Source: Vitis vinifera
Lineage: Eukaryota > Streptophyta > Magnoliopsida > Vitales > Vitaceae
DNA length: 64,000 nucleotides
Assembly (NCBI RefSeq): GCF_030704535.1
Contig: NC_081822.1
Location: 10,037,001 to 10,101,000, forward strand
Direction: 5' to 3'
In this document: positions 12,701 through 23,258 of the stretch, piece after piece
Layout of the letters: each line of letters begins with the position of its first letter
How positions within the stretch are numbered: position 1 is the first letter of the stretch
Position numbers and translations under genes: made by a program
The notes under the pieces: model-generated
The model's input: the letters and a program-made list of their open reading frames with translations, nothing else
Told to the model about the DNA's origin: nothing
Databases searched by the model: none

Positions 12701-15700
12701 AATATAATTCATGCTCATAAAAGAGAGAGATGGTTATTGGCACTGAGCATATAATTCAGTTTGTTTGACTCTCTATCTCTTGACTTTTTATTACCATATT
12801 GAATACATTTTTTTCTGTTTTTGATATGTCAGACAATGGATTAGTTTTTTCCTCGAGTGTCCTCTGGTGAATTCACTTATCTTTGCTAATTAAGTGGGTT
12901 GGGTTTTTCAGCTTTATTATTATAGGGTTCTTGGAGTGGTTAGCTTCCAATTAAGGGGTGGTGAGGCTCTGTTGGTTTTCTCTTTGTTTTGAGAGGTGCT
13001 AGTTGCTTTGTATACCCCCTGTATGCTTTGTAGCTTTTTGCCTCTATTTTAATACAATTTGCTTTACTTATCAAAAAAAATTATTAGCAAATATCTTCCA
13101 TTTTTTGATTCTTATAATTTGTCTTACTACAGTTAATAAGTTTCTGAAATGATTGGATAGATAATGAATTTCAATTGGAGGAAGATGAACAACTTGCTAG
13201 AGCTATACAAGAGAGCTTGAATATTGAGTCTCCTCCACAACATGGAAATGGAAATGGAAATGGAAATATTTATCAACCCATTCCATTCCCCTACTCAACA
13301 GGGTTCAGGTATAAGAGTTTTTTTATGTTACCTACATACTATTATCTTATTTATAATATGATTTTGTTTCATCATTCCTTGGATTCCTTTGTATACTTCC
13401 ATCACACATGTTTAGGATAATGTATATAATTATCAACCACAATGATGGGATGCAGTTCTTTACTTACCTTTTTTTTAATAATTTCTGTATTATGAGTTTA
13501 TTTAGCCTAATGCATGCTTTTCTTACTTTAGAAACTCAGGCTTGGTAAATATGCAAAGATTGCCTTGTTGTAGATACTGATGACGGTGGCATATTTATTA
13601 GGAAACTCAAATGAAAGAGAGAAAAAAAGAACAACGAAAAAGAAAAATAAGAGATCCTGAAGACCATCCCTGGAATTTACAGTTCATGAAAAGCAAAAGA
13701 TAACTATCCAACATAATAACAGGTCTTATACTACTATATATATTTTTTAAAATTTTTTTATAGGCATATACTACTCTATTTTCTTGGCTACTTGGTACTT
13801 TTGTTTTTTAGATCTTTTTGGATTTTTTTGGGTAGATTTAAGTATTTTAATTGAAGTCTTATAGCATAGGTAGGCAGAAAACAATTCATTCATAGTTCAA
13901 GTTTGAATCGTCTTACTTGTACAGTTCTGTATTTCTAAAGTTCCAGTTTCTGGCTGTGAATGTGGTTAAGTTCGTATTGTGTTAAGTCTTAATTGTCATA
14001 TGCACAAGCTCTTACGTACACAGTATTATTCCTGAATTTAAAGAAAGAAATAAGGGTGAAATGGTGTTCTCTCCACTTTGTGCTGCCTTATTACTGACTT
14101 TGGACTTCTGTTTTGAAGACATTCTCTCCATTTTGTTTTCCAAGATTTGAGTCCTAGGTTTAATCAATCCCACCTACTTCTGCCCAAACCAGTCTATATA
14201 CCATGACACTCAGTTTCATGTTTCTGTCACTTTATTTCTTCCAGATTGTCAAGTTTGCCTTCATATTAAGGCCCTTAGTCTTAGGTCTCAACCACTCTGT
14301 GCACCGTAGGACCTTCTTGTGTGAGTCATTCATGACTTAAATTTTTTGTTGTTGTGATTGTAAAACACACTCCAATTGTACTATCCACTTGAAAGCTCTT
14401 TCCGAGCAGAATCAGTTGATATATTAAAGGTCTATTTTGAGATTCTTTAGCCTAAGCTTGCTGGTGTCTGAAACCATTTGTTAAAGTGTTTAGGCAATCA
14501 TTCGCCAAAGAATTGAGGAAGATAAACCTGCCATGTTGAGATTGCATCATGGTGGTTTCCTTCCTTAATGTTTTTCATAGAATTTATTGTTCAAATTAAT
14601 TGATAAAAAGTAAATCCTCTATGTGAAAATATGCATATTACTCCAATGTAGTTAAATAAAATGTGGATGAGCTGAAGCACATAAATAGTTGGACATTTAG
14701 TATCTCATGAATCAGTTGTTCCTGAAATCTGAACTTGGGGACAGATTCCAAGTTAACTTGCAGGCTGAATCCAAGTTTTGAAATACTGCTTATACCCTAC
14801 AGATTTTTCATAAAGGATGGTAAACTCTGTTAGTGCTTTTCACAACACCTGAAACTGAAGTGCTGAAGAATGAGGAAGGAATCTGATAGGCCTCCTATGC
14901 GTTATGTGTATGCTAGAAAAGGGAAGAGAAGTGTACTGCCACCTGGCGGTTAGTTGTAACAGTCTTAGTATAGGCTGGGTAACAATCTTGATACAGGCTG
15001 GAATAGCTTATATAGGAAAAAAATGGAATTAGTTAAGGACTGGTTGTTCTGTGAATCTGGTAGGAGAGTGATAGCCTCTCGAATAGCTGTCTTAGTATCA
15101 GTTTGGTCTTCTTTTTTTTTTGTAATTCTTGAAATTCAATAATAATTCTCCACTAGATACCTATCAGAATCATTCCCAGGATAAGATAGTTTGTTTTTGT
15201 ATGCATCAAAACGTAGTGGAGACTGGAATCTGCCCCATCTGTAGCATTAGATTATTATGGGAATTCAAATTTGTTATTCATATTTACATTTTCTAGTTTT
15301 CTCATTCAAGATTATTTCCCTCATGAGGAATTTTACACAATCACAAGGAACATTATCAAATAATGCCCTGTTTCTGTATTTTTTTGGATAGGATCTGTGC
15401 TGGTTGCAATACTGAGATTGGTCATGGACGTTTTCTAAGTTGCATGGGTGCAGTTTGGCATCCAGAATGTTTCAGATGCCACGGTTGCGGCTACCCAATT
15501 TCTGATTATGAGGTGAAATAATAATACTCTATATTGGCTGCTGAAGCACTCTAGTTCTTAGCTGATTCTTGTCTGCAGTTGCTATTATGCTACTTAAACA
15601 GATTGATATAGAATTATCATTTGGGTGATGTAATCAGTGGCTATTGTGCTATCTTTATAGATTGCTGCAGAAGTATCATTTGTTTGATGTTTCTACTGGC

Positions 15701-18700
15701 TAACTTGACATATATTCTTGTTCTTGTAGTATTCTATGAATGGGAATTACCCTTATCACAAATCTTGCTACAAGGAGCACTATCACCCAAAATGTGATGT
15801 TTGCAAGCACTTTGTAAGTATCTGTCCGGCTTGAGGAAAAAAATTTTCTTGCCATATATTTTAATACAAAGCATGATGCTCTCTTAGAGTCTTCCTTTTC
15901 CTGTCAAATGCTGCATGTTCAATAAACCTGAAAAAATCTACAGGAACTTTTATGTCATATCAGAGTGCCAAATTTTCACATGCATATGTTAAAATGTCGG
16001 GTAACAGATTATTGCTAAATTTCTTGGAAATGTTGGTCTTGAGTGTCAAATTAATCTTTTATAGAATGACATACAGTGTGTCTGAGACTTCAGACTGGTG
16101 AACTAATATGCAAAAAAATAAGAAGGCAAGAAAGTGGAACCTATTTTTTCATGGTTTATGTATTCCTGAAACACAATGGATTTTGCCACCTCTTACAACA
16201 TTATCCAATATCAAGGTGCTATTTTGTTTCAAAATGGTCTCATCTAATATTACGTCTTTCAGTTTCGTAACATAAGTTGGGTAATTTTGAAATTAAAGAA
16301 AAAAGAAGAGTATATCCATGTTTGCTTCTTAGTGACATTGTGAATTTCCATTGTGAGAGCAACATTTGCCCCCATGCTAACATTTAAGATTCATGTATTC
16401 AACTATTAACTGTTCCCAATCCATGTGATCAGTTATTTAGCCAGGATCGTATGGCTGGAAATAACTGCCACAACTGCAGTCTAATTACATACCATAATCA
16501 TCAGTTATCTGTGAATAAAAAATTTCAAATCATTTGACATGGATTAGAACTTAAAAAATGTTATAAAGCATTTGGTCTTCATCTGGAGAGGTTAAGTCAT
16601 GTTGATCACCATCCTTAACTTAAATCCTATTAAGCAAGAACACATTTTCTTATAATTCCCATTTAGAAAGTAGCTTTGCTGACTGATTGAGAGTTTCTAC
16701 TTTTGATTTCTGAGATAAAGCACCCAAAATTTGTTAAATGCTGTGATTATGTGAAGACTTGTGGAGATTTGAGATTCAAAAGGCCGCTTTTGACTGGACA
16801 TATTATCCTAGTCCAGCCAAATCATGTCTTTTTATTGAGAATTTTGGGATTTTCTAATATTGTACATCATTTTAAGCTTCATATAATATGATGTGCTATG
16901 AGAATTAAGAAAATGAGATATGCAATTTTACTACTATTCTTCCTTTGGATACTTCACTCATTTTCAGTTTGTGTTGGTTTCTTGGAACATAAATATATTT
17001 TTACAGATTCCAACGAACCCTGCTGGTCTTATTGAATATAGGGCGCATCCTTTTTGGGTTCAGAAGTACTGCCCTTCTCATGAGCATGACAGAACACCTA
17101 GATGCTGTAGCTGTGAGAGAATGGAGGTTAGTCTGAATGATTTATTTATTCTTAAATCTGAAAATATGGCCTGTTTATGATTCTTGAGGAGAATATAGAT
17201 GACTGGGTAACATAAAAATTTTGTTAATATATGCAGCCACGGGACACAAGATATGTTGCCCTTAATGATGGTCGGAAGCTCTGCCTGGAGTGTCTGGACT
17301 CTGCAATCATGGATACCAATGAATGTCAACCCCTCTATCTTGATATACAAGAGTTTTATGAAGGTTTAAATATGAAAGTGCAGCAGCAAGTTCCATTACT
17401 CTTGGTCGAAAGACAAGCACTGAATGAAGCCATGGAAGGAGAAAAGAGTGTAAGAGCAAATGTTATTAAAAATTTCATACCTGCTATGATACGCAGGGCA
17501 CTTCTTCTTAGCAACAATTAGGACTGCATTTGACACAAAAACCTTGTGCACATGTGTCAACTAATATCTGACACCTGGAGTTTTCAACTCCAGAATCATG
17601 GATCCAATGAGTGCCAGCCCCTCATATCTTGTTCTACAAAACTTTACAAAGATTTAGACATGACAATGAAGCAGCAAGTTTCATTGCTTTGGTTTGGGAG
17701 AAAAGCACTGAATGAAGCCATGGAAAGGAGAACAGAACTTAAAGGCAAATGTTTTCAAACTGTCTTATATCAGCTATGATATATGGGGAACTTTTCCTTG
17801 GAATGCTTATCCATACCTTTTTCCACTAGTGTCTGACACTTGTTTGGGCATTTACAGGAGTTCACCTTTATGTGCTTTGGAGCACAACAATTGAGTTAAC
17901 CTTTATCAAAGTTTATCATTTCATTAGAAAGCAATGATTTCTTGTGTTTGAAGTGAACAAGTTTATTTGTTTCCTTGTCCTTGACCAGGGCCACCATCAC
18001 ATGCCTGAGACTAGGGGACTTTGTCTTTCTGAAGAACAAACTGTCAGCACTGTAAGTATTTTATTTTAAGTTTTTTGTTTGTGTCAACCTCCAACCACAC
18101 TTTCCCCACTTTCCTGACAATGGAATGATGTGTGTTGCATGAAGATTTTGTATCTGTTGTTTGGAGATGGTATTTGATTTACCTTGAAAATTCTCAGATT
18201 TTGAGGCGTCCTAAGATTGGGACTGGAAACCGAGTCATGAATATGATAACAGAGCCTTGTAAACTAACACGTCGTTGCGATGTGACTGCAGTTCTCATTT
18301 TGTATGGCCTTCCTAGGTACTCTTCTATTATCTCAATTTGCTGTTGTACTTGCTACTTATAATACATGAGGACCGTTGCCATGCACAAAAGAGAAGGAAC
18401 AAAATGAGAAGACCATATTTAAAAAAGAAGAAGAAAAAACAGCCTGAAAGTCATCATTTCCTATAATTAATGTATAAATAACATTTTACTGACTTACGAA
18501 ACTACATTACACAAAGGAACTTTTGTTGCATAATAATTTGATTTGCTGTTAGGGAAAATTACATAGTATCATCAGGGTAGTTTTATCTCACTGAATTTTA
18601 TTTTGTTTTTTAAAAAATTTCATACTGTTTCCTCCTTTGCTTTCATCCATCAAACAAACCAACACAGTATTAAAGAAGCTGTTCTTGGGGAAATTAGATT

Positions 18701-19144
18701 GGAGAAAACAAAGGTGCCAGCATCCCATTTCCTGAAACTGTGCATAGTGTTTGCATTTGTACACAGATAAGTGAATGCAATATCACTCATCAGGCAAACA
18801 ACAATGCTTCCTAAATATTTGCCTATGGCTCATCTGAAATGTGGTGGGCATCATTATTCTCCTAAGCATACCATGGAGATTTGTTGGATCTTGTATGCTA
18901 GATTTGCATGCTTTCCTGATGAGGATGGACATTAGTATTAGTTGAAATTAAATTAGGATTAGTATTAGGTAAAATTAAATTAGGATTGGTATTTATTGGA
19001 GTTAAATTAGGACCAACGAATTAGACTATATGAGCATTAGAATTAGAATCATAATAGGTTATTAGAATCCTAGTAGAATTTGAATTTCTTAGAGAAGCTT
19101 ATAAATAAGACTAATTGATGTAAACCAAAGTAGTGATTGACAAT

Positions 19145-19185
<41 letters not shown>

Positions 19186-22100
19186 TTTTTGCAAGTGTTA
19201 CAATTTTCAATTATGAGATTCCATTAATTTTCTTCTTAGTGAGACTCTTAGAGGGCTTTAGTGAGACTTTAAAGTTTCTATCTCTTCTTCTTATCTTCTT
19301 TCTCTATCTTTTATTTTATTTTTCTGCCATAAACTTTACCCCTTGTTCCTTTCCTTAAACTTGAGATGATAGTTGCACACACTTATACCATGGATGACGT
19401 TTATTAGTTAGCCCTTAAAAGAGAAGAAAGGCTAAAGTTTCAGGTTTTCCAAAGTCCAAGTTCACAAATTAGGAACACTTTCTCTAACTAGACAACAAAC
19501 AAATCATTAAGCACAACAAATTTCCAAATTTCTAATCATGTGAATGGTGAGGGTAGTAATGAACAAGCTTTGAATGGGCCTAATACATATGCTAATAAAG
19601 GTAAAACTTCAATGAGTATTGGAGATAAAAAGGTATGCATAACTCCTTTATACTTTAAGTGTGGTGGGCATGGTCATGTTGTGTGCCCAAGCAAAGGTTT
19701 ACACTTTTACGTTGAAGAACTAGAATTTGAATTGAAAAATTATTCGAAGAGAAGACCACAATGAAGATGAACTTAGTGAAGAATGCGATTACTATGATGG
19801 TATATGATAGAAGGTCATAGTCTCGTAATGTAACATGTGTTAACCATCACAAAGGTGAGACGAGAAGAAAATTGGCGACGTACTAGCATTTTCCATACAA
19901 GTATCTCATGTTGAGGTAGGTTGTCTACCATGATCATTGATGGAGGTAGCAGTCTAAACATAGTTTTGCAAGAGCTTGTTGAGAAGCTAAACCTTAAAAT
20001 AGAGAAACATCCGAATCCATTTTGAGTAGCATGGGTTGTCGCCACCTCTATTTCGATAAATTTTCGTTGCTTGGTCATATTCCTTTTTGGCAAGGACTTT
20101 GAAGAGTCTGTATGGTGTGAGATCTTATTAATAAAAGTGAGTCATATTTTGCTTGGAAGACATTAGCTTTTTAATAAAAGGGTTTACCATGATGACTACA
20201 AAAATACATATACTTCTATATACAATGACGTAAGAAGATCCATTGTCCAATGAAAGAAGTTCTGCCAGTTAAGAAGCAAGAGGAGGTACAACCAAAAAAG
20301 GTGCTTAATATGCATCAATTTGAAAAGGAAAGCATGGAAACTAAAATTTGCTCTAATGGCTCAAGAAGTGGATGAATTTAAAGAGAAATATAAGGAATAC
20401 CCAACAAAAGTACAGAATATCCTTGATGATTTTTTTGACTTATGGCCTATAGAATTACCTAATAAACTTCCTCCTATGCGTGACATACAACTTAACACAA
20501 GCTTGTTGATGACACATAATTATTTTGAGAACTATTAACTTGTTTCACAACATTGGAACATCTTTCGAAGTTTGGTACTTGTCTTGCATGAAATTGAAGA
20601 AGTTTAGAGATCTCAGGATTCTATCTTATCATGGTAAAGAGTCAATGAAGAAAAAAAGGTGGAAGTTTGCTCAAGATTGCAATTGACCATGGAAAATTTC
20701 TAAAACTTGAGCTGGAGTTTTTGTATTAGTTGGGGGAAACTGATGAGGATGAGCTTTAGTATTAGTTGGAAGTAAATTGAAATTAGTATTAGTTGAAATT
20801 AAATTAGGATTAGTATTTATTGGAGTCAAATTAGAAGTAGCTAATTAGGTTATAGGAGAATTAGAATTAAAGTCATAATAAGATATTAGAATCCTAATAA
20901 AATTTGGATTTCTCAGAGAAGCCTATAAATAAACTAATTGATGTAAACTAAAGTATTGATTGATGATTAAATAATATTAGTTTTTTTTTTTTGTAAGCAT
21001 CAGAATTCTCGATGGTGAGACTCCATTGATTGATTTTCTTCTAGGTGAGACTCTTAGAAGGCCTTTGTGAGACTCTAAGTTTTCTATCTCTCCCTCTTCT
21101 TATTTATTTTATTTTGCTGCCATAAACTTTGTCCTTTATTCCACTCCTTAAATCTTAAAAGATAAAAACCCTAACCCACCTATTTGATTGTAGGCAACCA
21201 TCCTAGGATTGTCCTATATCATTTCCTCAGCCTCAGCCAAGTTGGAGCGGTTGTTTCCATAAGTGGTATTGATCATGCTCTTGGCTCAATGCAAGAGATG
21301 CTCCAATGGTTGGTTCTCATGATCACAACTCCTAAAGGGTATCAGAGCATTGTGACACTGTATGTTACAGTAGGAAGGAAAGGGACTTCAATTCTTCACT
21401 ATAGCTGCTTCATTATTTTACTTTACATATTGATCTGTAAAGAGATCTCTTTGTTGCCCAGGTTTGATTTTAAACCTAACAGATTAATCAATCAAAATAT
21501 CGATTAGGAGAGAGAAAGAAAGAGAGATTAGGGTAATTGGCTAAAAGGTTTCTTGCATTGCCATATGCGGCAGAAGTCCAGACATCAGCCACAGATATTG
21601 TGTGTTCACACTTTTCCCCATTTTCCTTTTTGTTAAAAATGGTGGCAGAAGATAAGTATGCCCTCACATTTGAGTTTTGTTTCTTGGATAAATTTTCTAA
21701 TGTAAGTAAACACTCTTTGTATACAGGTTGCTAACTGGGTCGATCCTTGCTCACGAGATGATGCATGCCTGGCTCCGACTAAATGGTGCTCCACTATTCT
21801 ATGGCATATTTCTTGTTAAGTGAATGCGTTGGGGAAATGTGAAAATAAAATCTTTTCATTTGACTCAATTCCCTTTCTTTCCTACAACTGAAATGAGGTC
21901 ACTTGTTTTCTTAGCAGTTGCTAAAAAGCAGGTCACTTCAGGATTTCAAGGAAGGGCTTCATTCCTGTATTTTTTATGATTGGGTGATGGGGTTCATATG
22001 TAGCAATTTGTTTATTTAAGGCTGCGTTTGGTTCCCGGAAAGTACTAAGGAAAGAAAAAAAATATGAAGGAAAATGACTTTCTTGTCTTTGGTTTTACTA

Positions 22101-22768
22101 TAAAAAATATGAAAGGAAGTCAAATATAATTAAAATTATTAAGAAATTTATATATTTTAAAATTATTTAATCTTTATATAAAAGAGTTAAATAAGTGAAA
22201 AAAATTTGAAGTGGTACATAAAAATAATTTATTGATTTTAAATCTATTTTTTATTTTTCTTCACTTTTTCTTTTCTTTTATTTTTCCTCTATTTTTTTTC
22301 CCATGCATTTTCCCTTAAACTTTCCGGGAACCAAACATAGCCTAAATGTTGTTGATAGGAAACATTAAACTGATCCATTCTAGCATTGTCTCCTCATTTC
22401 CACAATCTTAGGTATTTGCATCTCAGATGCTAATGTATTTGCTGTTTCCCTTGGAAGGTTATCGAACTCTTGCACAAGATGTGGAAGAAGGTATCTGTCA
22501 GGTGCTAGCTTATATGTGGCTAGATGCTGAGCTGACATCTGGATCTGGAAGTAATGTTCCATCAACATCATCTGCTTCCACGTCTTCAAAGAAGGGTGCA
22601 GGATCTCAATGTGAGAGGAAGCTTGGGCAGTTCTTCAAACACCAGATTGAATCAGACACATCCCTTGTCTATGGAGCTGGATTCAGAGCTGGCCATCAGG
22701 CAGTGCTTAAATATGGCCTTCCAGCCACTCTAAAGCATATTCATCTGACAGGCAATTTTCCATATTGA
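9771..22768 (+). CDS. DA1: DA1-type ubiquitin-activated peptidase (UIM-LIM-HEMMH protein), 11 coding exons
   Basis: In Arabidopsis, DA1 is a ubiquitin-binding zinc peptidase that limits the period of cell proliferation and so seed and organ size. I joined exons 9771-9881, 10107-10197, 13161-13308, 15392-15512, 15730-15813, 17007-17126, 17237-17449, 17989-18051, 18198-18316, 21727-21785 and 22458-22768. All introns are GT-AG, the frame is continuous, and the total is 479 codons plus stop. The N-terminus [12 protein letters not shown] is typical. Two UIMs follow: [14 protein letters not shown] (47-60) and [12 protein letters not shown] (76-87). The LIM domain starts at C119xxC122 and runs through HPECFRC to HKSC (167-170), with a second Cys-rich LIM-like module behind it. 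The peptidase motif HEMMH is residues 366-370, with the downstream EE in exon 11. Length and order match Arabidopsis DA1 closely, so it looks intact. A polyadenylation-like AATAAA lies at 22942. Confidence 0.93.
11400..12510. repeat. Tandem and inverted PBS-bearing repeat units in DA1 intron 2
   Basis: Three direct units of roughly 250-280 bp (starting near 11715, 11955 and 12220) share an ATTGGTTTTCAAATGGGATGG-like block, then AATAAGTGGTAT with a PBS-like TGGTATTAGAGC, then GCAACAATTCTGCTC and a CCATAAAAGGGTATAG-like tail. A fourth copy at about 11400-11700 lies in the opposite orientation. The TGGTATYAGAGC string resembles the initiator-tRNA-Met primer site of LTR elements, so the units are probably remains of a small non-autonomous retroelement. 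Confidence 0.55.
12890..13082 (+). mobile_element. 5'-truncated LINE 3' end in DA1 intron 2
   Basis: The segment ends in CTTTGTATACCCCCTGTATG, CTTTGTAGC and TTAATACAATTTGCTTTAC followed by TTATCAAAAAAA. This is the typical 3' tail of plant L1-type LINEs, in the same orientation as the gene. No ORF2 sequence is left. Target duplications were not found. Confidence 0.55.
17587..17810 (+). pseudogene. Decayed partial copy of DA1 exon 7 plus donor-side intron
   Basis: This stretch lies in intron 7 and repeats about 220 bases that begin inside exon 7 (near 17298) and run past its donor to about 17520. Shared strings include GCACTGAATGAAGCCATGGA, AATCATGGAT and GCAGCAAGTT, and the match continues into CAAATGTT and GCTATGATA of the old intron. 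Encoded remnants such as NECQPL and KALNEAME persist. The donor context is altered (AACTTAAAGG where exon 7 has GAGTGTAAGA), so it is unlikely to be spliced in as an exon. Confidence 0.75.
18917..19361 (+). repeat. 5' LTR of the intronic gypsy remnant
   Basis: It starts TGATGAGGATGGACATTAG and contains a (TA)n run (19147-19178). Similarity to the other LTR fades after CCTTAAAC near 19360. No primer-binding site is clear behind it. Confidence 0.6.
20741..21160 (+). repeat. 3' LTR of the intronic gypsy remnant
   Basis: It begins TGATGAGGATGAGC directly after the purine tract and follows the 5' LTR with many substitutions and small gaps, which suggests an old insertion. The similarity ends near CTCCTTAAATC. 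Confidence 0.6.
22020..22342. mobile_element. 323-bp MITE in DA1 intron 10
   Basis: Terminal inverted repeats GGCTGCGTTTGGTTCCCGG and the complement of CCGGGAACCAAACATAGCC differ by about two bases over 24. Both ends are flanked by TAA (22017-22019 and 22343-22345), a 3-bp target duplication as made by PIF/Harbinger elements. The interior is AT-rich and non-coding. Confidence 0.8.
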
Positions 22769-23258
22769 ATTTTTGGGCCCTGAATTCGATGGTGCTTCTA
22801 CATTTCTCGGAGTTCAAAGCTTGGTGTTTATTAAGTTAGATCCAAAGCACAGATTACATTTTATAGAGCGGTTTCCCATAATGATGATTTTTATACCTTG
22901 TAGCTATTGTCCCACCAACAATGTTTCTTTTTCAAATATTTAATAAATTGATATTTTATTTTTATTTACAAATTTCCATATTCTTCACCTCTTCCTTCTC
23001 TTAATAAGCTCTATTGTTCAGATTATATTTTGGTGCTTTGGGGTACTGAAGAATGCCCCATGAAGTTCAGTTGGATTTGGAGTACACAAAATCACATGAG
23101 ATACTGCCTTCATCATCCTCATGGGAATAACAGGGAAAACATATCAAAATTAGGCTGGACTGTTATTCCTGCTTGACTTTTATGATATATATACAAAATA
23201 TTATTACATGGAATCACTCCAACAGGCTTAACACCCCCATAATAATAATCTAAGCAAA
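22769..23258. other. Convergent intergenic gap between DA1 and the LysM receptor gene
   Basis: About 490 bases between the two stop codons. It holds the 3' untranslated regions of both genes, including AATAAA at 22942 for DA1. No gene is seen. Confidence 0.6.

Larger units (their letters stand above)
18917..21160 (+). mobile_element. Deleted Ty3/gypsy LTR retrotransposon in DA1 intron 9
   Basis: Two related direct repeats begin TGATGAGGATG at 18917 and 20741 and run for more than 400 bases (shared text includes TTGAAATTAAATTAGGATTA and AGAATCCTA). A purine-rich tract (TTGGGGGAAAC) sits just before the second repeat. The interior keeps a gag zinc-knuckle remnant ([11 protein letters not shown] near 19660, first Cys changed to Tyr), a protease core IIDGGSS near 19940, and a pre-RT linker ([12 protein letters not shown] near 20410). 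RT, RNase H and integrase are missing, and stops and frameshifts are present. The right LTR limits are approximate. Confidence 0.75.

Noticed and set aside
21335..21355. GGGTATCAGAGCATTG in DA1 intron 9 as the primer site of a further LTR element
   Set aside because: No LTR pair can be assigned to it; it lies behind the 3' LTR of the gypsy remnant and may be unrelated or part of a fragment.
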